Assembly (NCBI RefSeq): GCF_023078475.1
Contig: NZ_CP095741.1
Location: 2,418,001 to 2,482,000 of the forward strand
Source: Luteibacter aegosomaticola
GTDB lineage: Bacteria > Pseudomonadota > Gammaproteobacteria > Xanthomonadales > Rhodanobacteraceae
Length of the DNA: 64,000 nt
Reading direction: 5' to 3'
Part shown: in pieces, positions 54,601 to 63,590 of the stretch
Layout: each line of letters starts with the position of its first letter
Numbering within the stretch: the first letter of the stretch is position 1
Program-made: the position numbers and the translations under genes
Notes under the pieces: generated by a model
Databases searched by the model: none
What the model was told of the DNA's origin: nothing
Seen by the model: only the letters and a program-made list of their open reading frames with translations

Positions 54601-57600
54601 CCAGCACCAGGGTGCCCAGGTCGGACTTGGTCATCCCGGCGCTGCCGGTCAGGACCGACGCGATGGTAGCCGTCATGCCCGAGCCGTCCGTCGTGCCGTC
54701 GCCAACACGGATGACCGGATCACTACCCGTCAGCGCGATGCTGTCGCCTTCGACACGATACCCATCGACGGCGAACTGCATGCCTGCCGCGTTGATCGCC
54801 CCCAGGCTGGCATCGGCCGTGACCGTGCCGCCGTTCGCCGCGAAGATCGCGAAGTTGTTATCCCGGAACGGCCCGTTGAACGAACCATCCGCGGGCGTCC
54901 AGTTGTCGTTGCCGGCGTTGTTCTGCCATACGCCGTCGCCGCCCTGCACCTGGCCGTCGCTGCGGCCGCCGTTTCCGTCCCAGAAATTGACGTCGACGCC
55001 GGTCGTGTTGATCAGGTTCACCTGATGGTCGATCGAGGTCTGCAGCAGATAATCCGGCGAAGGCACGGACCCGATCGTGAGGCCGTTGTCCGTGAGACCG
55101 CCACCGTAGCTGATGATGCGATAGATGCCGGGATCGAACGTACCGCCCGACGAGACCGACACATTCAACTGGCCGCCGAGCGTGAGATCACCCGCGACCT
55201 TCGTGAGGTCGTTCAACGGACCGCCGACGACATTCGCCTGGCCCAGGTCGACATTGAGGTTCGCTGCCGTGCTCAGCGCGAGGTCGCCGCGGATGCTGAG
55301 CGTGCCCGGTGCGCTGCCGACATCACCCGCGTTCAACGTGCCGCCGTCGGCCACCGCGACATCGCCGCCGATCACACCCTTGCCACCCAGCGTGCCGCCG
55401 GCATTGACCGACGTCGTGCCCGTGGCTGCGGACTGATCACCATTGATGTAAAGCGCGCCGGCACGCACCGTGGTCGGGCCGGTATAGCTGTTGGCGCCGG
55501 AAAGGATCGTCGTGCCCGAGCCTTGCTGTTCGAACGCGCCCGTACCGGTGATAGTGCCCGCCAGGGTGAGCGTGTCGCTACGGTTCGTGACGAGGGTACC
55601 GTTGTTGGCCACGTTGCCAAGCACCGAGCCCGTCGTGCCGCCATTGCCAAGCTGGAGAAGCCCCGACGTGATGGTGGTGCCGCCGGTATAGGTGTCGTCC
55701 GCGGCCAGGATCAGGTTGCTGTTCCCCGACTTCACCAGTCCGCCACTGCCACTCAGTGCGCCGGTGAGCGTCAGGACGCCGTCGGTCAGGAACGTGCCAC
55801 CCGCGGCGCCTAGCGTCACCGAACGCGCAGAATCGAAGCCAGCGGTATTTTGCAGGGTGCCTCCATCCAGCAACAGGCCTCCCGCCACGTTGCCGAGGTT
55901 GGCATCGGCGCCCACGGCGAGCGTCCCCGCGTCGACGCGGGTGCCCCCTGCGTAGCTGTTGCTGCCCGTGAGCGTCAGCGTGCCGCCGCCGGTTTTGACA
56001 AGGCCGCCAGCGCCGCCAACGTTGCCCGTCAGCGACAGGTCGGCCTGCGAATCGAGCGTCGCGCCTCCCTGGTTGATCGTCACCGTGCGCGCGGACGACA
56101 TGGCTGCCGTGTTGCGCAGCGTGGCGTTATCGATCGCAAGGTCGCCTGCGGCATCGCCGAGGTTGGCGTCGCTGCTCACCTGGAGCGTACCGGCGTTGAC
56201 CGCGGTGCCGCCGGTGTACGTGTTGGCACCCGATAGCACCAGCGTGCCGAGATCCTCCTTCTCCAGCCCCCCGGTCCCCACGAGCGACGCATCGATCGTG
56301 GCCGTCATGCCAGCCCCCGCCGACGTGCCATCGCCGACGCGGAAGATCGACGGGCCACCGGCCAGGGTCACCGCATCCCCTGTGATGCGATAGCCGTTCA
56401 CCGCGAACTGCATGCCCGCGCTGGTGATGTTGCCCAGCGAGTCATCGACGGTGACTGTACCGGGCGTGCCCATGAAGATAGCGAACTCGCCATCGGTGTA
56501 TGGCGCGTTGTACTGGCCGGTCTGGTTGGCCCAGTTGTCGTTACCCGCGCTGTTCTGCCAGGTGCCGGTGCCGCCATCGATCGTGTTGTTGGCGTGGCCG
56601 CCGGGGCCGTCCCAGAAGTTCAGCGTGAGGCCGGAGCCATTCAGCAGGTTCACCTGATGGGCCACCGAGGTCTGCACCTGGAAACTGCCCGATGGCGTGC
56701 TACCGAGCGCAAGGCCCTGGTCGTTGAGCGTGCCGTCGTAGCTGATGATCCGGTAGAGGCCCGGGCCGAAGCTGCCGCCCGGCGTGGCGGATACGTTGAG
56801 CGTGCCGTCGAGGTTCAGGTTGCCGTGCACGACCGTAAGGTCGTTGAGCGAGCCACCGACCACGTCGGCCTGGCCAAACTGGTAGTTGAGCGCTGCGCCT
56901 GCGGCCAGCGAGAGATCGCCGTTGATGGTGAGCGTGCCTGCCGCGCCGGTTTCACCCGGCGCCAGGCTGCCGCCGTTGGCGACCGTCACGTCACCGCCGA
57001 TCACGCCCGTGCCGCCCAACGTTGCCGTGCCCTGCACCGTCGTCGCGCCTGTCGCGGCGGCCTGGTTGCCATCGATGAGCAGCGTGCCCGACTCGACGCT
57101 CGTGCTGCCCTTGTAGCTGTTCGCCGCGGTCAGGCGGGTGATGCCTGCGCCGCGCTGGGCCACGCCACCGGTGCCCGACACGAGGCCTGTGAACCCGTAG
57201 GCATCCGAGCGGTTGAAGGCGAGCGTGCCGTTGTCGGTCACGTTGCCAACGATCGAACCGCTGGCACCTCCGTTGCCAAGTTGCAGGGTACCGGCCGTGA
57301 TCGTCGTGCCGCCGGTGTAGGTTTCGGCTGCCGTGAGCACCGTCGTGCCACTGCCCTTCTGTTCAACATTGCCTGCGCCGGAAATCGTCCCGTCGAGGGT
57401 CATGGCATCCGAACGGTTGAATGCCAGCGTGCCGGCGGCAACGATCACGCTGGGGCTCGCGATGCTGCCGGTGGTGCCGCCGTTGCCGAGCTGAAGGATG
57501 CCGCCATTGATGACGGTGTTACCGGTATAGGTGTTGTTACCCGTGAGCAACCAGGTACCCGCATCGTTCTTCGCCAGGGTGGTGATGCCACCCGGTCCGT

Positions 57601-60600
57601 TGATGATGGAGCCGCCCATCGTGTTGTCCCCGGTGTTGTTGCCGCCGAGGCCGAGGGTGCGGTTGCCGTTGCTTGCATAGGCTGCGGATCCCGTGTTCGA
57701 GAACACGATGGCGCCAGTGCCCGACGACTCAATGACGCTCGAGCCGGTCGACAGCGTGAACAGGCGATCCGTGGTGTCGCCGGTGCCGGTGTAGCGCAGC
57801 GTGGCACCGGTGCCGATCACCAGGTTGCTTGCCGCGTTCGAGGAGGAGCCGATGCTGCTCGCCTGTCCGCCATTCGAAAGTTTATCGACGCCGAGGACGC
57901 CGCCCACGATGGTGGTGACGCCGGTGTAGGTGCTCGCCGGATTGCGCAGGATCCAGGTACCGGTACCCGTCTTGCGTAGCGATGTCTTGCCGGTGCCGTT
58001 ATCTGCGAGGAGCGCTGCCAGGCTGTTGTTCGCCGCGCTTGCGCCCGTAAGCGTCACGGTCTGCGCCGTATTCGCACTGGTGTAGGCGACCGCGCCGGTG
58101 TTGGTGAACTGGATGGCCCCGGTGCCTTCGGCACCGAGCGCACTGGTGGCCGATGGACCCAGCGAGAACAGGCGATCGGTGCTGTCTCCGGCGCCGAGGT
58201 ATTGCAGCGTACCGCCATTCAGCACAAGGTTCGCCGCATCGTTGCTGGAAGCGCCCAGCGAACTCGCGGCGCCACCGTTGGCGAGCGACTGCACCGAAAG
58301 CGTTCCGGCGTTGATGGTCGTGGTACCCACGTAGGTACTCGCGACGCCGGCCAGGTACTGCACGCTTCCCGTGTTCTTCACCAGGTTGCCATTGCCGCTG
58401 ATCGCGCCCGCATAGGCGCTGACGCCCGTCGACGATGCGCCATTCACGGTGAGCGTGGCACCGCCCAGGTCGATGTTGCCACCCGTGGTGCCGCCGCCGA
58501 GGAGGTAGGCGACGGCGGTGTTGAAACCGTTCGCATCGAACTGCGCACCGGCAACGTCATCAAAGCGAAGCAGGCCGGCTCCCAGCGCGTTCGTGATATT
58601 GGCGCGCAGCGTGCCTGCGCGCACGTAGTTGCCGCCGGTGTAGTTGTTGGCGCCCGAGAGCACCAGCGTGCCCGGCCCCTGCTTGGTCACCGAGCCTGCG
58701 CCGGTGATCTGTCCCAGGATGCCCAGCGTGGTTGCCGCGTTGCTGATCGTGAACGCGCCGACGCCCGTAATTTGTACGCCACGGTCGATATCGACGTCAC
58801 CACCGGTGTAGACCAGTGTGGATGTCTGCAATTGCAGGTTGGACGATGCGCTCCCCGAAGCACCGACGCCACTCGCCTGGCCGCCATTAGCCAGGCAATC
58901 GGTGCTGATGGCGCCACTTACGACCACAGTCGGGCCCGTGTACGTGTTCCCGCACCCGTTCATCACCTGGGTACGGCCGGAGACGAGGATGCCGCCCGTG
59001 CCGCTGATGGCACCGGAGAACGTACCGTTGCCATTCACCTGCAGCGTGCCGGAACCAAGCACGACATTGCCCGCGCCATTCAGGCCGCCGACCCAGGTAG
59101 TGAAGTTGGCCAGGTCAAGCGTGGCGCCCGCGTTGACCGTCATCGCCCCTGCACCCGTACCGGCCGCGTTGCCACCGAACGCCTGGCTCGCGCCGGCGCG
59201 GAGCGTGCCCGCATCCACGGTGTTGCCGCCGGTATACGTGTTCGCCCCTGAAAGGACGAGGACGCCGTCGCCCTCCTTGGTAAGGCGCCCGGTACCGACG
59301 ATGACGCCGCTATCGGTAAGGGTCGTCGCCGCGTCTGCGACGTCGACCACGCCGGCACCTCCCGCGAGCGTGAACCCGCGATCCGTCGACGTCGTGGTGC
59401 CCGTGTACTGCAACCCGCCGCCGTTCTGCAGCAACAGGCTCGTCGCGTCACTGGTGCCGGCACCGATGCCGCTCGTTTGCCCGCCATCGGCAAGGGCGCC
59501 CGTTGAAACCAGGCCCGCGTTGACGACCAGCGGTCCCGTGAAGTCATTGCCTGCGTTCGATAGCGTGAGCGTACCGGTGCCGGTCTTCGTGAAACCCGCA
59601 TCATCCGGGCTGGTGACCAGGCCGCCGAACGTGAGATCCGTCGTGCCATCGACCTGGATCGTGCGCGAGGGACCACCGTTCACCAGGGTAAAGCCGCGAT
59701 CGGAGCTGGCCGTGACGCCGGAGTACCGCAGCGTGCCGTTCTCCAGCACGAGGTTAGCCGCGTCGGCGGACGACGCGCCTAGCGCACTCGCCGCACCACC
59801 GTCGGCGACGCTGCTGAAGTTGAGCGTACCGCCGCTGACCGTCGTCCCACCGGTGTAGGTATTGGCGCCCGTCAGTACGATGGAGCCGGTACCCGTACCG
59901 CCGGCGGCAAACGAGGTCGCTCCACCGTTGTCGACGATAGCCGACGCGATGGTGAACGAGCCGTTGCTGTTCTGCAGGACACCGAGCGGGCTGCCGCCCG
60001 CGCCACCCGTCATGGAGCCGCCCTGGATCTTCTGGGCCGCGTTGACAGCGCTGGGGCCGACGATGATCGTGCCATCGACGCCCAGTGTGCTGCCTGCGGC
60101 CACGGTCACCGTGGAGTTCGACGCGGCGGTGTATTTCAGGCCGCCGAGCGCGACATTGCCCACGGTGCCATTGGTGTAAGGGGTGTTCGCGTTACCACCC
60201 TCATCGCTCACGATGTCGCCGTCGACCCAGGTCCGGGCGTCATCCTTGTTCGCGTAGTTGGTGAACGCACCGATCACACCGCCCGAGACCTGCGCGTAGT
60301 CGCTGCCGTTCACGGTGGCCCAGCCGCCCAGTACACCATCGGCATGCGTCGTGTGGATGGTGGCGCCCGTGTTAAAGCCGAAATCGACCAGGCCGCCGGT
60401 GCGGTTGATCGCGCCTACGGATACATCCAGCGTGCCACCGCTGGCAGCCGTGGCGCTCAGCCGGTTGCTGCCGGCGGTGATCCCAAGCCCGTTGAACGCC
60501 TGGCTGTTCGCACCGGCACGTCCCTTCACCGCCAGCGTGCCGCCGTTGAGGCTGAGCGCGGAAGCTGCGCTGAGAATGTTGCTCGCCGGCGCACCCGTGC

Positions 60601-62572
60601 CAGTGAAGTCCAGCGTGAGCGTGCCGCCGCCGATGTTGGTCGCGCCCGTGTACGTGCTGGACCCGCTCAGCGTCGCGGTGCTCGCACCGAGCTTGGTCAG
60701 GCCACCCGTCCCCGTGATCGAGCCGTTGTAGGCGGCAGTGCCCGTCGTCGCCTTGAGCGTGAGCGTCCCGCTGCCAAGGGCCACCGTGCCACCCGCACCC
60801 GACAGGGAGGCCATCGTCATGGAAAGGTTGTTGAGATCCAGCGTGCCGCCATCGACCTGGAGTCCGCTCGTACGCGCAAACGCCTGGTCGCTCCCGGCGA
60901 CCAGCGTACCGCTCGTGACCGTTGTCTTGCCGGTATAGGTGTTCGCGCCGCCGAGCAACCAGCTACCCGAGCCGTTCATCGTTACGTTGCCCGCGCCACC
61001 GATGACGCCCGTCCAGGCGTTGCTGCCCGTGTAGGAGCCGCCGAGCGTGAGGGTGTCCGTTCCGCCAGCAGTGAACGTTGCGTTGCCCGTAAGCGTCAGG
61101 CCACCCGAGCTGCTGTTGTTATTCACCGCGCTGGCGTTGTCGATGGTCCAGGTGCGATTGCTGCTCGCAGCGCCGCCCACGTAGCTGAGCGTGCCACCGG
61201 TCAGGGCCATGACGGCGGTCGATGCCGTGCCCGTGCCAAACGAGCTTGCCGTGCCAATATCCGCGAGAACGTTCGCCTCGACCGTGATGTTCGAGATCTG
61301 CGATGAGCCGGTGTACGTGTTCAAACCGCTCAACGTGATCTTGCGTCCTGCGGTGCCACCGTAGGCAAACGTGCGATCGGCGGAGCTGCTGAGCACACCG
61401 CTAAGGTCGATATCCGCCGAGCCGGCCTGGAAAGCCATGCTGAGCCACGGGTTGGTAGCGGCGATATTGCCCGTCAGGTGGAGCGTTCCGGTGCCGTTGT
61501 TCCACAGCGAGGTGCTGCCGCTCGATGTGCTCTGGAATTCCCAGTCGCGGTTCGAGGTGCTCCCCGTACCGCTATAGGTAAGGGCGCCACCCAGGCCGCC
61601 ACCCGCCTGGACGATGATCTTGCCGGTAGCGGCATCGGTCGGTGCGCCCAGCGCACTGGCGACGCCGAGGTTTGCAATCGAGGTGAAGCCATAGGCGCCA
61701 CCGCCACCGATGAAGGCCGTGGCACCGGTGTAGTCGCTCGCGTTGTTACTCAGGAGTACGCCACTGTACGACAGGATGCGGGCCGTACCCGTAATACGTG
61801 CAGCGCCAACAGCGCCGGCCAGGCCGACATCGCCGGTGCCCGTGGTAGTGACCACGCGCGAGGAAGCAATAGCCGCCCTGGCGTTGAAACTTGAGCCGCT
61901 AGCCAGGGTGATCCCGTTGCTAGCATTACCAAGCGCGGCGTCGTTGGCCACAATGAGCCCGGCAGAAGCAACGCTGATGCCACCCGTGAACGTATTTGCA
62001 CCGCTGAGCGTGAGAGAACCGCCACCCGTCTTGGCCAGCCCTGCGTTTCCGGCGATCACCGAATCGATCGTCGCGTTGCCGCCCAGGTTGATCGTCGGCG
62101 TGGCGCCGGCCAGCGTGAGCGTCCCGCCAGTGAGCGTGTATCCGGAGATAGAAAACGTCAGCTGACTGGCGGTTACGGGAGCGCCCAGGGTAACCGTACC
62201 GGCCGTGCCGGCGAAGATCGCGTTGTCGAGCGCCGCGTTGTTCCATTTGACGAAGGGGCCGGCCACGCCGTCGCTCGCGCTGTTGAACAGCGCGGTGCTC
62301 GTGTCCCACGTGCCTGTGCCGCCGCTCCCGTTCGAACCCCCGTTGACGTCCCAGTAGCGATCGGCTGCCGCGGCGCCTGGCGTGTAGAGCGCGCTGAGTG
62401 CGCCAAGGATGCCTAGCGAAAGCGCCAACAGGGCGGGCCCGCGCTGGGCACCCGGCCGCTCGTCGATAGCGATCGCCCGGCCACGGCCCTTGCCATGCTT
62501 GCCGGCCAGTTCCGATGCCACCACCCACGCACCCACCGCCGTCGACCACACGATGCGGAATACACGATTCAT
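51698..62572 (-). CDS. Giant autotransporter, PATR-repeat passenger, ESPR signal
   Basis: This 3624-residue type Va autotransporter starts with the extended signal region MNRVFRIVWSTAVGAWVVASE and a long signal to about residue 70 (PGAAA-AD). The passenger is mostly autotransporter-associated beta-strand repeats (LTLSGANTFTGGIS-type) forming a beta-helix, with three copies of a roughly 295-residue module near residues 1830-2120, 2370-2670 and 2740-3040. A pertactin-like linker (PLYQPGVPVYEAYAGMLQQANALD) leads into a C-terminal barrel of about 300 residues ending in GFRMHW. It is probably a cell-surface or secreted adhesin-like filament. AGGGGA precedes ATG 62572. Its 10.9 kb is one sixth of the window. 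Confidence 0.93.
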   Translation of the reverse strand: MNRVFRIVWSTAVGAWVVASELAGKHGKGRGRAIAIDERPGAQRGPALLALSLGILGALSALYTPGAAAADRYWDVNGGSNGSGGTGTWDTSTALFNSASDGVAGPFVKWNNAALDNAIFAGTAGTVTLGAPVTASQLTFSISGYTLTGGTLTLAGATPTINLGGNATIDSVIAGNAGLAKTGGGSLTLSGANTFTGGISVASAGLIVANDAALGNASNGITLASGSSFNARAAIASSRVVTTTGTGDVGLAGAVGAARITGTARILSYSGVLLSNNASDYTGATAFIGGGGAYGFTSIANLGVASALGAPTDAATGKIIVQAGGGLGGALTYSGTGSTSNRDWEFQSTSSGSTSLWNNGTGTLHLTGNIAATNPWLSMAFQAGSADIDLSGVLSSSADRTFAYGGTAGRKITLSGLNTYTGSSQISNITVEANVLADIGTASSFGTGTASTAVMALTGGTLSYVGGAASSNRTWTIDNASAVNNNSSSGGLTLTGNATFTAGGTDTLTLGGSYTGSNAWTGVIGGAGNVTMNGSGSWLLGGANTYTGKTTVTSGTLVAGSDQAFARTSGLQVDGGTLDLNNLSMTMASLSGAGGTVALGSGTLTLKATTGTAAYNGSITGTGGLTKLGASTATLSGSSTYTGATNIGGGTLTLDFTGTGAPASNILSAASALSLNGGTLAVKGRAGANSQAFNGLGITAGSNRLSATAASGGTLDVSVGAINRTGGLVDFGFNTGATIHTTHADGVLGGWATVNGSDYAQVSGGVIGAFTNYANKDDARTWVDGDIVSDEGGNANTPYTNGTVGNVALGGLKYTAASNSTVTVAAGSTLGVDGTIIVGPSAVNAAQKIQGGSMTGGAGGSPLGVLQNSNGSFTIASAIVDNGGATSFAAGGTGTGSIVLTGANTYTGGTTVSGGTLNFSSVADGGAASALGASSADAANLVLENGTLRYSGVTASSDRGFTLVNGGPSRTIQVDGTTDLTFGGLVTSPDDAGFTKTGTGTLTLSNAGNDFTGPLVVNAGLVSTGALADGGQTSGIGAGTSDATSLLLQNGGGLQYTGTTTSTDRGFTLAGGAGVVDVADAATTLTDSGVIVGTGRLTKEGDGVLVLSGANTYTGGNTVDAGTLRAGASQAFGGNAAGTGAGAMTVNAGATLDLANFTTWVGGLNGAGNVVLGSGTLQVNGNGTFSGAISGTGGILVSGRTQVMNGCGNTYTGPTVVVSGAISTDCLANGGQASGVGASGSASSNLQLQTSTLVYTGGDVDIDRGVQITGVGAFTISNAATTLGILGQITGAGSVTKQGPGTLVLSGANNYTGGNYVRAGTLRANITNALGAGLLRFDDVAGAQFDANGFNTAVAYLLGGGTTGGNIDLGGATLTVNGASSTGVSAYAGAISGNGNLVKNTGSVQYLAGVASTYVGTTTINAGTLSVQSLANGGAASSLGASSNDAANLVLNGGTLQYLGAGDSTDRLFSLGPSATSALGAEGTGAIQFTNTGAVAYTSANTAQTVTLTGASAANNSLAALLADNGTGKTSLRKTGTGTWILRNPASTYTGVTTIVGGVLGVDKLSNGGQASSIGSSSNAASNLVIGTGATLRYTGTGDTTDRLFTLSTGSSVIESSGTGAIVFSNTGSAAYASNGNRTLGLGGNNTGDNTMGGSIINGPGGITTLAKNDAGTWLLTGNNTYTGNTVINGGILQLGNGGTTGSIASPSVIVAAGTLAFNRSDAMTLDGTISGAGNVEQKGSGTTVLTAAETYTGGTTITAGTLQLGNGGASGSIVGNVTDNGTLAFNRSDAYGFTGLVSGTGGVAQRGAGITRLTAANSYKGSTSVESGTLLIDGNQAAATGATTVQGTATLGGTGVIGGDVTVANGGSLAPGETGAAGTLTINGDLSLAAGAALNYQFGQADVVGGSLNDLTVVHGNLNLDGTLNVSATPGGSFGPGLYRIISYDGTLNDQGLALGSTPSGSFQVQTSVAHQVNLLNGSGLTLNFWDGPGGHANNTIDGGTGTWQNSAGNDNWANQTGQYNAPYTDGEFAIFMGTPGTVTVDDSLGNITSAGMQFAVNGYRITGDAVTLAGGPSIFRVGDGTSAGAGMTATIDASLVGTGGLEKEDLGTLVLSGANTYTGGTAVNAGTLQVSSDANLGDAAGDLAIDNATLRNTAAMSSARTVTINQGGATLDSQADLSLTGNVGGAGGLVKTGGGTLTLTGSNSYAGGTRVDAGTLAVGADANLGNVAGGLLLDGGTLQNTAGFDSARSVTLGAAGGTFLTDGVLTLTGALSGSGGLVKSGNSNLILAADDTYTGGTTITSGLLQLGNGGTTGSVLGNVANNGTLVTNRSDTLTLAGTITGTGAFEQQGSGTTILSGANSYTGPTTVRAGALYINGDQSAATGTTSVNAGGTLGGKGVIGGDVAVADGGTLNAGDVGSAPGTLSIRGDLALSTAANLNVDLGQANVVGGPLNDLTKVAGDLTLGGQLNVSVSSGGTFDPGIYRIISYGGGLTDNGLTIGSVPSPDYLLQTSIDHQVNLINTTGVDVNFWDGNGGRSDGQVQGGDGVWQNNAGNDNWTPADGSFNGPFRDNNFAIFAANGGTVTADASLGAINAAGMQFAVDGYRVEGDSIALTGSDPVIRVGDGTTDGSGMTATIASVLTGSAGMTKSDLGTLVLAGDNTYTGDTTIRDGVLQLGEGGTTGSILGNVVNNGTLAFDRADAAVFAGSITGTGGVSQRGTGTFVLTAGNSYAGTTDVLAGTLLVNGDQSLATGATSVAAGATLGGSGTLGGDVAVADGGILSPGGSAGTAGTLTINGNLALSGNAVLDYQLGQAGTPGGPLNDLAVVHGDLTLDGTLNVATTAGGAFGAGVYRLISYDGALTDNGLQLGTLPAADNFVQTSIDHQVNLVNTNGLTLNFWDGPGHANDGAITGGSGTWRLADNDRWTEADGAINAPYSEGAFAIFGGTAGTVDVDNTTGAVSASGMQFLTDGYTVSGADITLTGGAAAIRVGDGSSAGAAITATIDAPLIGAAMLVKDDLGTLVLGGDNSYTGSTDIHAGTLQVSRDANLGYVRGAVSIDDATLHTTGSFASQRAFGLGGDATITADAGTTLTLAGDIGGTGSLTKNGAGTLALGGKGTYAGGTTVSEGTLAATATDAFNANSAFHVGAAGTLDLGGFSQHLVSLANAGTVHLGTAPGTTLNVAGDYTGQGGTLGFSAALGGDASVTDRLVVAGATSGNTTVQVTNVGGAGAQTNEGIKLIDVQGASNGTFALKGDYVFQGDQAVVAGAYAYRLYKGSTTSADGDWYLRSALLDGTAGDPSPLYQPGVPVYEAYAGMLQQANALDTLFQRTGNRQWADDQVRDGMQPGEGMWVRVQGSDQTFKPESSSSGTNYDLSGSRSEVGADAVLAQGGDGTLVGGVSLQYGHQSTSVRSAYGDGSINTRSYGVGAALTWYGDDGFYVDAQAHWLRFDSDLHSNQLARVLTDGNKANGYAFGVEAGKRFWLSDAWTLTPQAQVSYGRTAFDGFNDAFDSRVSQADGKAGVARGGTTVDYLRSHQGAAGTVTTHLYAVANVYNHFTDEARANVAGTGFGTRNGRWWAGAGVGGALDWANGRYSVYGEVQGQRGLSDGGDSHGVSATLGFRMHW
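53465..54352 (-). repeat. Shared autotransporter module, copy 3
   Basis: About 887 bp from GDQSLATGATSV to LGGDNSYTGS, including NFWDGPGH and VFGGTAGTVDVD-like motifs. Ends approximate. Confidence 0.65.
54570..55465 (-). repeat. Shared autotransporter module, copy 2
   Basis: About 895 bp from GDQSAATGTTSV to LAGDNTYTGD, with NFWDGNGG and VFAANGGTVTAD-like motifs. Ends approximate. Confidence 0.65.
56210..57090 (-). repeat. Shared autotransporter module, copy 1
   Basis: About 880 bp from GNQAAATGATTV to LSGANTYTGG, with NFWDGPGG and IFMGTPGTVTVD motifs. Ends approximate. Confidence 0.65.
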
Positions 62573-62925
62573 AAGATGTCCCCTGTCGCCGCGCCGAAGC
62601 GCGCCGTTTGCGCAGGCAGCACCGTGCCGCCCTCAATCGGGCAGCCGGATAACCATGACGAGTGACGCGCAAGGCGCCGAACCGGAACGCGGCCGGGGAA
62701 GAACGGAGCGGTTGATCGGGTATTTAAATCGATTCAAACGCTTGCGAAATAAAAAGGTTTCGCGCCTGCCCCTGTCGCACGCCAACGCGCTGGCCGAAGA
62801 TCGCGTCTTCACGCCAGCGTGACGGGGATGTTAAACAACTCCGTAGAATTACCTAGGACCTATAAGGCGCAAATTCGGTTGTTACTACGTTTATGAGAAC
62901 TGGCCCGCAGTTTTTATGCGCCAGG
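62573..62925. other. 353-base leader of giant autotransporter, no gene seen
   Basis: AT-richer DNA between the giant autotransporter start and the DUF302 stop. It holds a LacI-like dyad (62723-62738) and A/T tracts that probably mark the promoter. Confidence 0.5.
62723..62738. promoter_or_regulatory. LacI/Cra-like imperfect dyad
   Basis: TTTAAATCGATTCAAA is a 16-base dyad with one mismatch, centred on CG, about 150 bases before the giant autotransporter. The form resembles LacI-family operators, but no regulator gene is adjacent. Confidence 0.35.
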
Positions 62926-63408
62926 TCAATTTGCACTAGCGCCCGCCGCCTGCTTCGCCAACTGACTCATGAAGCCCGCCAGTTTGGTCACCGTTTCCGC
63001 GTCCTTGATCCCGTACCCGGCGGCCAACGGCTTCAGGTCGTGGTAGCCGATCCAGGTGGCACCTGCCTCGTCCTGCCAGATCGCCAGTCGTAGCGGCAGG
63101 TCCAGGGCCATCGCCTGCTGGTCCAGCATCAGCTTCGTGCCGACCTTGGGGTTGCCAAACACGAGTACGACCGTCGGCCGCAATGACAGCCCGGCCTCTT
63201 TTGCATTGGCGGCATGATCGAAGGTCGCAAAGACCGGCACGCCAAGTGCGCTTAGGGCGGCGCGTGCGCGGGCTTCCGTACTGGGAACGTCCGAGCTGCT
63301 CTGCGTCACCAGCAGGTCCGGCGGCCCCGGGGGTGCAGCCGCCGCCGCGCCAGTGCCCATGGCCATGGCCGCCGCGGCGACCGAGAAGAATATGCCCGCT
63401 TTGAACAT
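62926..63408 (-). CDS. Exported DUF302 family protein
   Basis: This 160-residue protein has a signal peptide (KAGIFFSVAAAAMAMGTGAAAAA). The core FDHAANAKEAGLSLRPTVVLVFGNPKVGTKLMLDQQAMALDLPLRLAIWQDEAGATWIGYHD is the conserved DUF302 pattern (FGNPKxGT, ALDLPLR). DUF302 proteins are small periplasmic alpha/beta folds of unknown role, often stress-linked. It is monocistronic and convergent with nothing in view. Confidence 0.9.
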   Translation of the reverse strand: MFKAGIFFSVAAAAMAMGTGAAAAAPPGPPDLLVTQSSSDVPSTEARARAALSALGVPVFATFDHAANAKEAGLSLRPTVVLVFGNPKVGTKLMLDQQAMALDLPLRLAIWQDEAGATWIGYHDLKPLAAGYGIKDAETVTKLAGFMSQLAKQAAGASAN

Positions 63409-63552
63409 GGCTCACCCGGCCCACCGGCCATCGCTAGGAAGGAGCGACAAAGATACCCGCAACCCCTTCCCTAAGGGCTTGCCGGCCCTAACATCGGATA
63501 GCACGCTCGGCCCACAGCCCCCTTAGAGCGCACTTAAGGCAGTCTCTCCGCC

Positions 63553-63558
63553 TATAAT
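63553..63558 (+). promoter_or_regulatory. Candidate sigma-70 -10 box
   Basis: A perfect TATAAT 33 bases before the ATG at 63591. The matching -35 (GCACTT at 63530-63535, 17-base spacing) is poor. Confidence 0.4.
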
Positions 63559-63590
63559 TCACGTTTGATCTGTCCGGATTATTACGCCCC

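Noticed and set aside
53263..61306. Many plus-strand open frames opposite the giant autotransporter
   Set aside because: Products of the repetitive GC-rich passenger sequence; low-complexity translations.
51698..62572. CRISPR-like regular repeats
   Set aside because: The periodicity is in-frame coding of beta-strand repeats, not short identical repeats with spacers.
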